Assembly (NCBI GenBank): GCA_001871075.1
Contig: MNUP01000017.1
Location: 1 to 12,477 of the forward strand
Length of the DNA: 12,477 nt
Direction: 5' to 3'
Origin: Candidatus Desantisbacteria bacterium CG1_02_49_89
Lineage (GTDB): Bacteria > Desantisbacteria > UBA1551
A program made the translations under genes and the position numbers. Numbering within the stretch: position 1 is the stretch's first letter; each line of letters opens with the position of its first letter. The notes below the pieces were generated by a model. The model was not told where the DNA came from. It was given only the letters and a program-made list of their open reading frames with translations, and ran no database searches. Of the stretch, positions 1 through 5,767 are shown one piece after another.

Positions 1-1
1 A

Positions 2-397
2 ATATCCATTCAACCGGCATATGCTCAAACTATGGAGGGAATGAACGGAATGGGCGGGGAGCCGGCAAATATTGAACCTATGCCTGAGACGGAAAAAGAA
101 TGGGTGCGGCAATCAATGGCATTTGCGGACATCCTGGGAATGCTGGACGCGTTTAAAGAGCCAGCAGGCGACATGAAAGATGCGGCTATGCCAGAAGACG
201 GTTACGCCGCGGAAGAAGATTCATTCTGGGTTTCGGATTTTATGGATGAAATGGGATCTGAAAAAGCTCTTAAAATGGAATCCATGAAGACGAAAGAAAC
301 GAAGGAGATGAAATCTGACGAGGAAATGATAATGGAGAAAGAAGAAGATTTGATGGAACCGGAGGATATGGGAGTAATGGGAGACGGGATGATGTAG
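2..397 (+). CDS. Exported methionine-rich acidic protein, 5' end outside the window
   Basis: The reading frame is open from base 2, so the gene starts upstream. The first visible residues, ISIQPAYAQT, look like the end of a Sec signal peptide with cleavage after AYA, so the internal ATG at base 32 is probably not the start. The mature part, about 120 residues, has roughly 20 methionines, including clustered MEGMNGM, MIM and a terminal MM. It is rich in Glu, Asp and Lys and has no cysteine or histidine. One short hydrophobic patch (SMAFADILGMLDAF) is followed by a low-complexity charged tail. I recognise no family. Methionine clusters can bind soft metals such as Cu(I), and acidic runs can bind Ca2+, but neither is shown here. 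A hairpin directly follows the stop codon. I am confident that the gene is real and exported; its function is unknown. Confidence 0.6.
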   Translation: MSIQPAYAQTMEGMNGMGGEPANIEPMPETEKEWVRQSMAFADILGMLDAFKEPAGDMKDAAMPEDGYAAEEDSFWVSDFMDEMGSEKALKMESMKTKETKEMKSDEEMIMEKEEDLMEPEDMGVMGDGMM

Positions 398-410
398 GGG
401 CCTTAGCCCC
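397..410 (+). terminator. Short GC hairpin at the stop codon, possible weak terminator
   Basis: GGGGC and GCCCC pair around a CTTA loop, and the hairpin begins on the last base of the stop codon. Only a short run of three T follows, so intrinsic termination would be weak. The hairpin resembles the CAGGGC-TTYA-GCCCTG modules at 3605 and 12199, so it may instead be a repeat module. Confidence 0.35.
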
Positions 411-422
411 GTTTGACGAACC

Positions 423-573
423 TACTGAATATTGCATAATACCTTGACAGCTGTCTTTGCGAGCCCCGATGAATATCGGGGCGAAGCAATCTCGTTTTTA
501 ACGACGGGATTGCCACGGACTTTGCCCTCGCAATGACATTAAAAAGCGTCAACCAATTAAGCGAACATCAGTA
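423..573 (+). repeat. Type A hairpin element with terminal inverted repeats, copy A1
   Basis: This 151 bp non-coding element begins TACTGAATATTGCATAATAC and ends in TCAGTA. Its left and right ends are imperfect inverted repeats, both containing TACTGA, a GC-TAAT core and TTGAC. Inside are inverted copies of TGTCTTTGCGAG and CTCGCAATGACA, a GCAATCTCG/CGGGATTGC pair around TTTTTAACGA, and a perfect GCCCCGAT/ATCGGGGC hairpin (464-482). A second copy lies in the opposite orientation at 8164-8355. It carries no ORF and looks like a MITE or similar passive palindromic element. No target-site duplication is evident. Confidence 0.75.
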
Positions 574-592
574 AAAGTTCTAATTCGCGTTT

Positions 593-829
593 ATGCCGGA
601 AGAGTTTTTATTCTTGTTCGGTCTATTTGTTTTTGCGGGTTGTGCGCCGAGACACTATATTAAGGTTCCGGACAATGTCCGGAAAGTATCGATTTGCGAA
701 GTAATGGAGAACAGGCAAGATTATGTCAGGAAAGAGGTTATTTTAGAAGGGAAAGTCGTATCACTTTTTCCAGGATATTTTACGTTACAGTGCCTGCATA
801 ATTCTAATTTTAAAATAGACAAAATATAA
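593..829 (+). CDS. Small putative lipoprotein with OB-fold-like segment, possibly decayed
   Basis: This 78-residue frame has a hydrophobic stretch, FLFLFGLFVFAGC, that ends in a plausible lipobox with Cys17. The segment after it (KVSICEVMENRQDYVRKEVILEGKVV in part, residues 31-56) resembles the start of small OB-fold proteins that open with a bend-and-strand pattern ending in EGKVV. Two things are odd. The n-region is MPEE, with no Lys or Arg before the hydrophobic core. The protein also stops soon after the first predicted strands, with an AT-rich tail (NSNFKIDKI) that does not look like a completed OB fold. No ribosome-binding site precedes the ATG, and the A1 element ends only 19 bases upstream. 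It may be a remnant whose ends were replaced. It stops 18 bases before the ATPase start. Confidence 0.35.
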   Translation: MPEEFLFLFGLFVFAGCAPRHYIKVPDNVRKVSICEVMENRQDYVRKEVILEGKVVSLFPGYFTLQCLHNSNFKIDKI

Positions 830-847
830 TGCGGGAAAAGGGATGGA

Positions 848-3523
848 ATGACAGCCGATAAAGAACATTCAATGTCAGCGGAAGCGGTGCTTGAAGGCCT
901 GAAGACCCGGGCCTCCGGCCTCACCGAAAAAGAGGCGGCAGACAGGCTGGCGGAGTTCGGACCCAATGAGCTGAAGGAAAAGAAAAAGGCGTCTTTGCTG
1001 AAGCTGTTCTTCTCCCAGTTCAACAATTTCTTTATCTATATCCTGATGGCCGCGGTAGCAATATCCATGCTGCTTGGCGAATGGCTTGACAGCATCGTGA
1101 TACTGGTGATCCTCATCCTGAACGCGGTGCTGGGTTTCCTGCAGGAGTTCAGGGCCGAGAAATCCATAGAGGCGCTGAAAAAACTCTCAGGCCTGAAAGC
1201 CAGGGTTGTCAGGGACAATTCGGTTAAGGAGGTCCCTGCCGCAAGCCTTGTTCCCGGTGACCTGATCCTGGTTGAGGTCGGGGAAAAGATACCGGCTGAC
1301 GCTAGGATTGTCAGCGGCATGAACCTTGAAGCCCAGGAATCCGCGCTCACAGGTGAATCTCTGTCTGTTTCAAAGAACAGCGGGCCGCTCGCCGAGGACA
1401 CTCCTATCGCTGACAGGAAGAACATGCTGTATTCCGGCACTATAATAACCGCGGGCCATGCCAGGGCGGTTGTGACAGGCACGGGCATGTCCACGCAGAT
1501 AGGGAAGATAGCCGGGCTCATCCAGGGCATAGTGATAGAAACAACGCCTTTGCAGAAAAAATTACAATCCCTTGCGGGATGGCTTGGCTGGGCGATCATT
1601 TTCATATCCGCGTTTGTTTCTTTTACAGGGGTGCTGAAAGGCGGGAAACTGCTGGAGATGATAATTATCGGGGTCAGCCTTGCGGTTGCCGCGATACCCG
1701 AAGGCCTGCCAGCGGTTGTGACCATAAGCCTGGCAATAGGCGTGCAGAGGATGATAAAGCGCCACGCGCTTGTCAGGCGCCTGCCGCTTGTGGAAACGCT
1801 TGGGTGCGCCACCGTGATATGCTCTGACAAGACCGGCACGCTTACCTGCAACGAAATGACAGTCAAAAAAATATATTATAACGGCAGGACCATTGACGTG
1901 GCAGGGTCCGGGTACAGATCCGAGGGCGAATTCCTTGAGGGCGGAAAGAAGATCAGCCCAAAGGATCTTGAGCCGCTCCTGCTCGCGGGAGCGCTTAATA
2001 ACAATTCGGTGCTTAAGGACGAAAAGCTCATAGGCGACCCCACTGAAGGCGCGCTTCTTGTCAGCGCGAGAAAAGCAGGCATAAACGACGCCGGCATGGC
2101 AGACCAGTATCCCAGGACAGGCGAAATAGGATTTGACAGCTCACGCAAGATGATGACCACTATCCACGACAACGCGGGCCGCGGGTTTGCCGGGGCGAAA
2201 AAGCTTGTTTTTACAAAGGGCGCTGTTGAAATGGTCCTGGATAAATGCAAATATATAACCGTGGACGGCAATGCCAGGGAAATGACGGAAGATGACTACG
2301 AAGAAATATTCAGGAAGAACCTGGAGCTGGCGGGTTCAGCCCTGCGGGTGCTGGCATTCGCCTATAAGAAATTGGATAAGGACGCGAAGGACCAGAATGA
2401 GATAGAAAAAGACCTGGTATTCATCGGCCTGCAGGCGATGATAGATCCTCCCCGCCCCGAGGTCCTGAACTCGATAAAGGAGTGCGGGGACGCCGGAATA
2501 AAGGTAGTGATGATAACCGGGGATTTTCTTGTTACAGCCCAGGCAATAGCAGGGGAGATCGGGCTGCAGGGCAAGGCTCTCACCGGGAAAGACCTGGACG
2601 CGGGCACAGATCTTGACGCGGTCGTTGAAGGCACTTCGATCTACGCGAGGGTGAACCCGGAGCACAAGATAAGGATAGTGGAGGCGCTTAAGAAAAAGGG
2701 GCACATAGTCGCGATGACAGGGGACGGGGTTAACGACGCGCCCGCACTTAAAAGGTCCGACATAGGCGTTGCGATGGGCCTGAGCGGCACAGACGTGGCA
2801 AGGGAAGCGTCCGGAATGATACTGACGGATGACAACTTTACCTCAATAGTGAACGCAGTTGAGGAAGGCAGGATAATATACGACAACATAAAGAAGTTCG
2901 TTAACTACCTGCTCTCCTGCAACCTGGGGGAAGTGCTTGTCCTGTTCATAGCCATGCTTATCGGGTTCAGGGATTTAAACGGCTCGATAATCGCGCCCCT
3001 TACCGCGATACAGATCCTGTGGATGAACCTTGTAACTGACGGACTGCCCGCGCTTGCCCTGGCAATGGACCCTTCGGAAAAAGGCATAATGAAGCGCCCG
3101 CCCAGAAAACCGGATGAAAGTATCGTGTCAGGCAACATGGTCATGAATATCATTGCGATAGGGGCGCTTGTGTGCGCCGGCGTCCTGTTCCTGTTCAACA
3201 AGGGGCTGGGATCCTCAGGCGTTGAAGAGGCAAGGACAATGGCGTTCACCGCGATAGTGGTTTTTGAGATAGTCAGGATAGCCATGATACGCTCGCAGTA
3301 CAAGACCGGCCTGTTCTCGAACGTGTACCTGGTCCTTGCCGTGGCAAGCTCCGTGATACTGCAGTTCCTGGTTGTTTACGTCCCTGTCCTGAACAGGATC
3401 TTCAAAACCGTGCCGCTCAACCTGAACGAGTGGCTGTGGATAGCGGGCACAGGGGCGGTCCTTTACGCCGCGGGCAGCGCCGCCTCCGTTTTGATCAGAA
3501 AAGTGACATCAGAACGCGACTAA
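848..3523 (+). CDS. P2-type (SERCA/PMR1-like) Ca2+-transporting ATPase
   Basis: This is an 891-residue cation pump of the inner membrane, complete and of normal family length. Domains in order: N-terminal cation-ATPase domain (about 1-60), two membrane helices, the actuator domain with TGES at 168-171, M3-M4 with PEGLP at 284-288, the phosphorylation site DKTGTLT with Asp327, a nucleotide-binding KGA at 457-459, the hinge TGDGVND at 624-630, and a six-helix C-terminal part. Ion-site residues match the Ca2+ pump pattern: Glu285 in M4, Asn692 and Glu695 in M5 (NLGE), Asn727, Thr730 and Asp731 in M6 (NLVTDGLP), and Glu807 in M8. This suggests Ca2+ export, although related bacterial pumps move Mn2+ or Na+. 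The start at 848 follows a weak purine-rich AAGGGATGG. A hairpin at 3605 may end the transcript. Confidence 0.93.
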   Translation: MTADKEHSMSAEAVLEGLKTRASGLTEKEAADRLAEFGPNELKEKKKASLLKLFFSQFNNFFIYILMAAVAISMLLGEWLDSIVILVILILNAVLGFLQEFRAEKSIEALKKLSGLKARVVRDNSVKEVPAASLVPGDLILVEVGEKIPADARIVSGMNLEAQESALTGESLSVSKNSGPLAEDTPIADRKNMLYSGTIITAGHARAVVTGTGMSTQIGKIAGLIQGIVIETTPLQKKLQSLAGWLGWAIIFISAFVSFTGVLKGGKLLEMIIIGVSLAVAAIPEGLPAVVTISLAIGVQRMIKRHALVRRLPLVETLGCATVICSDKTGTLTCNEMTVKKIYYNGRTIDVAGSGYRSEGEFLEGGKKISPKDLEPLLLAGALNNNSVLKDEKLIGDPTEGALLVSARKAGINDAGMADQYPRTGEIGFDSSRKMMTTIHDNAGRGFAGAKKLVFTKGAVEMVLDKCKYITVDGNAREMTEDDYEEIFRKNLELAGSALRVLAFAYKKLDKDAKDQNEIEKDLVFIGLQAMIDPPRPEVLNSIKECGDAGIKVVMITGDFLVTAQAIAGEIGLQGKALTGKDLDAGTDLDAVVEGTSIYARVNPEHKIRIVEALKKKGHIVAMTGDGVNDAPALKRSDIGVAMGLSGTDVAREASGMILTDDNFTSIVNAVEEGRIIYDNIKKFVNYLLSCNLGEVLVLFIAMLIGFRDLNGSIIAPLTAIQILWMNLVTDGLPALALAMDPSEKGIMKRPPRKPDESIVSGNMVMNIIAIGALVCAGVLFLFNKGLGSSGVEEARTMAFTAIVVFEIVRIAMIRSQYKTGLFSNVYLVLAVASSVILQFLVVYVPVLNRIFKTVPLNLNEWLWIAGTGAVLYAAGSAASVLIRKVTSERD

Positions 3524-3545
3524 CTGTAGTCATTAGTTTAAAAGC

Positions 3546-3577
3546 GTGTCAACGTGTCAACGTATCAACGTGTCAGA
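3546..3577 (+). repeat. Tandem array, 8 bp unit GTGTCAAC, four units
   Basis: Four imperfect copies of GTGTCAAC (third GTATCAAC, fourth GTGTCAGA) lie just after the ATPase stop. The same unit family recurs at 12093-12124. In both places the array runs directly into GCAAA-R-R-CAAGGAATTTTAT. Confidence 0.85.
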
Positions 3578-3585
3578 GCAAAAGC

Positions 3586-3620
3586 AAGGAATTTTATCGT
3601 AACTCAGGGCTTTAGCCCTG
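3586..3620 (+). repeat. Partial copy of the AAGGAATTTTAT hairpin element
   Basis: AAGGAATTTTAT (3586-3597) is followed by AACTCAGGGCTTTAGCCCTGAT. This equals the left end plus the last hairpin of the complete 100 bp element at 12133-12232. The middle hairpins and the right inverted repeat are missing. Confidence 0.65.
3605..3620 (+). terminator. Hairpin CAGGGC-TTTA-GCCCTG followed by ATATTTT
   Basis: A perfect 6 bp stem with a 4-base loop is followed by ATATTTT, about 80 bases after the ATPase stop codon. It could act as an intrinsic terminator. It is also a repeat module (same stem at 12199-12214), so termination is unproven. Confidence 0.4.
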
Positions 3621-3626
3621 ATATTT

Positions 3627-3646
3627 TAATCCGTGGATATCCGTGG
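3627..3646 (+). repeat. Two units of the 10 bp ATCCGTGG repeat
   Basis: Two copies of WATCCGTGG with 10 bp spacing lie 44 bases upstream of the radical SAM start codon. Related three-unit versions precede the genes at 4924, 5768 and 9900. Confidence 0.6.
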
Positions 3647-3676
3647 CTGACATTTTGTGTTTTCGCAGTGGATCGC

Positions 3677-3681
3677 AGGAG
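3677..3681 (+). promoter_or_regulatory. Ribosome-binding site that fixes the radical SAM start
   Basis: AGGAG lies 9 bases before the ATG at 3691. A longer in-frame GTG start at 3643 has no such site and would place a charged 16-residue extension in front of the signal peptide, so the ATG is preferred. Confidence 0.6.
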
Positions 3682-3690
3682 CCGAAAAAA

Positions 3691-4815
3691 ATGAAAAAAG
3701 CGATTTTGTTTTTTTTGTTGTTTGCCTTACACGTTACACCTTACACGTTACACGTTGTCCACGCCCAGGAAGCGGGCTTGCAGAAGCAGGAGCTGGGCAA
3801 GACCCACCCGCGCGAGGCGATGTATTACCGGAGGCTTGCCGAAGGCAGCGTCCAGTGCCAGCTGTGCCCGAGGAACTGCCCTATCCCTCCCGGAGGCACG
3901 GGATTCTGCAGGGTCAGGGAGAACGTAAAGGGGACGCTTTACACAAACGCGTTCTCAAATCCCACCGCGGTGCACATAGACCCGATTGAGAAAAAACCTT
4001 TCTTCCATTTCCTGCCCGCGACAGCCTCGTTTTCCATAGCGACAGCCGGCTGCAACCTGCGCTGCTTATTCTGCCAGAACTGGGAGATATCCCAGAAGAG
4101 CCCGAAGGAAACTTATAATTTCTTTCTCACGCCTGAAGCCGCGGCAGGCCTTGCGAAAAAAGCGGAGTGCGCGTCAGTTGCATACACTTACAGCGAGCCG
4201 ACGAATTTTTACGAGTACATGCTTGCGTGCGCGATAGAAGTTAAAAAATTGGGGCTGAAAAACGTCTATCACTCCTGTGGATACATAAACGAGAAACCGC
4301 TGAAAGAACTCGTAAAATATCTGGACGCGGCGAACATAGACCTTAAGGGCTTTTCCGAGGATTATTACAAAGAAATGTCCTCAGCGTCCCTCGCGCCCGT
4401 GCTCGAAACCCTGAAGGCGCTTAAGAAGAACGGGGTCTGGGTGGAGATCACAAACCTTGTCATTCCCACGAAGAACGATGATCCGGAAATGATCAAGGAG
4501 ATGTGCGCCTGGGTGGTGAAGAACCTGGGCCCGGACGTTCCCATACACTTCTCAAGGTTCTACCCGCAGTACCAGCTCAAGAACCTTCCGCCTACCCCGG
4601 TTGAAGCCCTTGAAAAAGCCGTGGAGATCGCGAGATCGCAGGGAGTGCTTTACTGCTATATCGGCAACGTGCCGGGGCATCCGGCTGAGGACTCGTACTG
4701 CCACAACTGCGGGAAGCTGCTCATAGACCGGTTCGGATACCAGATAAGCGCGAACAACATAGTGAACGGCAGGTGCAAGTACTGCAAAGCCCAGATCCCC
4801 GGGGTTTGGAAGTAG
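3691..4815 (+). CDS. amrS: AmmeMemoRadiSam-system radical SAM enzyme with signal peptide
   Basis: This is a 374-residue member of the radical SAM family that co-occurs with AMMECR1 and Memo proteins and resembles pyruvate-formate-lyase activases. An N-terminal cysteine set (Cys56, Cys59, Cys63 in CQLCPRNCPIPPGGTGFC) is typical. It is followed by the SAM/[4Fe-4S] motif CNLRCLFC (Cys121, 125, 128) and a C-terminal zinc-ribbon-like CHNC...CKYC (337, 340, 362, 365). The family usually begins near MYYRRLAEG (residue 40 here). The extra N-terminus starts MKKAILFFLLFALHV and ends VVHAQ, a Sec-type signal peptide without twin arginines. Export is unexpected for an oxygen-sensitive Fe-S enzyme that needs SAM. 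Part of that signal is encoded by a 7 bp tandem repeat (3727-3754). The AMMECR1 and Memo partners are not in the window. The reaction is unknown for this family. Confidence 0.9.
   Translation: MKKAILFFLLFALHVTPYTLHVVHAQEAGLQKQELGKTHPREAMYYRRLAEGSVQCQLCPRNCPIPPGGTGFCRVRENVKGTLYTNAFSNPTAVHIDPIEKKPFFHFLPATASFSIATAGCNLRCLFCQNWEISQKSPKETYNFFLTPEAAAGLAKKAECASVAYTYSEPTNFYEYMLACAIEVKKLGLKNVYHSCGYINEKPLKELVKYLDAANIDLKGFSEDYYKEMSSASLAPVLETLKALKKNGVWVEITNLVIPTKNDDPEMIKEMCAWVVKNLGPDVPIHFSRFYPQYQLKNLPPTPVEALEKAVEIARSQGVLYCYIGNVPGHPAEDSYCHNCGKLLIDRFGYQISANNIVNGRCKYCKAQIPGVWK
3727..3754 (+). repeat. In-frame heptamer array TTACACG inside the signal peptide
   Basis: Four copies of TTACACG (second TTACACC) lie inside the coding sequence and encode the LHVTPYTLHV part of the signal peptide. 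Its form matches the intergenic heptamer arrays elsewhere in the window. A degenerate fifth unit, TTGTCCA, follows. Confidence 0.8.
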
Positions 4816-4830
4816 CATAAAAGCCAAATT

Positions 4831-4875
4831 CAGTTTACATAGTTTATACAGTTTACAAAGTTTACAGAGTTTTAA
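4831..4875 (+). repeat. Tandem array, 9 bp unit CAGTTTACA, about five units
   Basis: Five imperfect 9 bp units (consensus NAGTTTACA) fill the space after the radical SAM stop codon. They merge directly into the 10 bp array that follows. Confidence 0.8.
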
Positions 4876-4910
4876 TCCGTGCTAATCCGTGAGAATCCGT
4901 GGTTAAAAGG
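4873..4910 (+). repeat. Three 10 bp AATCCGTG units plus TTAAAAGG before a start codon
   Basis: Three units with consensus NAATCCGTGN at exact 10 bp spacing end in GTTAAAAGG, 13 bases before the ATG at 4924. The AAGG is the only ribosome-binding-like sequence for that gene. The same arrangement is seen at 5728-5766. Confidence 0.75.
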
Positions 4911-4923
4911 TAGTTATGCATCA

Positions 4924-5571
4924 ATGAAAAGCGAACTCGGAAAATTATTCCTGACAGGTCTAACAATGGGGTGGGGGCCGTGCATGGGCGTGTGCCTGCC
5001 GGTTATCCTGCCTTATATCGCGGGCGCTGAAAAGGGATGGAAAAAAGGTTTTCTGGCAAGCCTCGCGTTCTCAGTTTCCAGGTTTACCGCCTACGTTATC
5101 CTGGGATTTCTCGCGGGTTTTGCCGCGAAAATGCTTTTAAGGGGATTTTACCAGCATAACATAGGTCTTTATATCAATAAGGTCGGCGCGGCAATAATTA
5201 TCCTGTTCGGCGTATTGATAATCCTTGGAAAAAATTTCCAATCACCGTTCTGCAGGATCTTACGGGAGCATACGATCGAAAAGGGGATGAGGGGCACGAT
5301 AATCCTGGGATTTCTCACAGGCCTTTCTCCCTGCGCCCCGCTTATGGGCGCGCTCGCGATGATAATACTTGAGGCGAAAAACGGCTTGCAGGGTATGGCT
5401 TTTGGCGCGGCTTTCGGGCTTGGAACAATGCTTTCTCCGGTCTTGCTGTTCGGGACACTCGCTGGCGGCGCGTCTTCTTACCTGCTGAAATTTAAAAGGG
5501 CGTCGGATATAGCGGGGCGGGCATGCGGAGCGCTCCTGGCGCTGTGGGGCGTTTTGATCCTTCTGCGATAG
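4924..5571 (+). CDS. DsbD/CcdA-like cytochrome c biogenesis transmembrane protein
   Basis: This is a 215-residue integral membrane protein with about six hydrophobic segments, of the CcdA/DsbD transmembrane-domain class that passes electrons from cytoplasmic thioredoxin to envelope thiols. The diagnostic feature is a duplicated half with a Pro-Cys in the first and fourth helices: GPCMGVC (Cys20, Cys24) and LSPCAPL (Cys137). Cys110 lies in a loop. Each half also has a hydrophobic run that starts with a GFL or GLT turn. The ATG at 4924 is chosen over the in-frame GTG at 4879, which would translate the upstream repeat. The gene lies 108 bases after the radical SAM gene and precedes the spermidine-synthase-like gene on the same strand. 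A TauE/SafE-type exporter label is possible, but the paired Pro-Cys favours thiol chemistry. Its partners are unknown. Confidence 0.82.
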   Translation: MKSELGKLFLTGLTMGWGPCMGVCLPVILPYIAGAEKGWKKGFLASLAFSVSRFTAYVILGFLAGFAAKMLLRGFYQHNIGLYINKVGAAIIILFGVLIILGKNFQSPFCRILREHTIEKGMRGTIILGFLTGLSPCAPLMGALAMIILEAKNGLQGMAFGAAFGLGTMLSPVLLFGTLAGGASSYLLKFKRASDIAGRACGALLALWGVLILLR

Positions 5572-5595
5572 TAGTCATGGGCCATGTGTAAAATC

Positions 5596-5623
5596 AATTA
5601 TGAATTATGAGTTATGAATTATG
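5596..5623 (+). repeat. Heptamer array AATTATG, four units
   Basis: Four units of AATTATG (third AGTTATG) lie 25 bases after the preceding stop codon. The array leads into GAGTCAAAAGCAAGG, the same junction as the arrays at 3546 and 12093. Confidence 0.8.
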
Positions 5624-5633
5624 AGTCAAAAGC

Positions 5634-5665
5634 AAGGTTTCTATTTTAAATAACAAAAATCCTTC
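5634..5665 (+). repeat. Short degenerate relative of the AAGG...CCTT element
   Basis: AAGGTTTCTATTTT and AAAAATCCTT form imperfect inverted ends about 32 bp apart, followed by CAT as in the 12133 element. An AT-rich run of TTTTTAA units (5666-5696) follows. No gene is seen here. Confidence 0.4.
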
Positions 5666-5701
5666 ATTTTTAATTTTACATTTTTAATTTTTAATTGAGT
5701 T

Positions 5702-5766
5702 CTCCGTGCCTCCGTGATTAATTAGTTGTAATTCGTGGGAATCCGTGGAAATTCGTGGTTAAAAGG
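5702..5766 (+). repeat. CTCCGTGC pair, then three 10 bp ATTCGTGG units and GTTAAAAGG
   Basis: Two 8 bp units (5702-5717) are followed by three 10 bp units with consensus NAATYCGTGN (5728-5757) and GTTAAAAGG. The array ends one base before the next start codon, and its AAGG would have to act as a very closely spaced ribosome-binding site. Confidence 0.7.
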
Positions 5767-5767
5767 T

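Noticed and set aside
444-476. Promoter within A1 from TTGACA at 444
   Set aside because: The only candidate -10, GAATAT, is 21 bases away and lies in a hairpin loop. TTGAC is part of the element's terminal repeats at both ends.
1036-3303. Several long open frames on the minus strand (for example 1036-1866 and 2905-3303)
   Set aside because: They are antisense to the strongly supported ATPase, whose motifs are continuous. Frames opposite GC-rich coding sequence are commonly open.
4879-4923. Upstream GTG starts for the DsbD-like gene (4879) and the spermidine-synthase-like gene (5735)
   Set aside because: Both would translate the 10 bp AATCCGTG repeats, giving similar peptides (NPWLKG and NSWLKG) from non-homologous genes, and neither has a ribosome-binding site.
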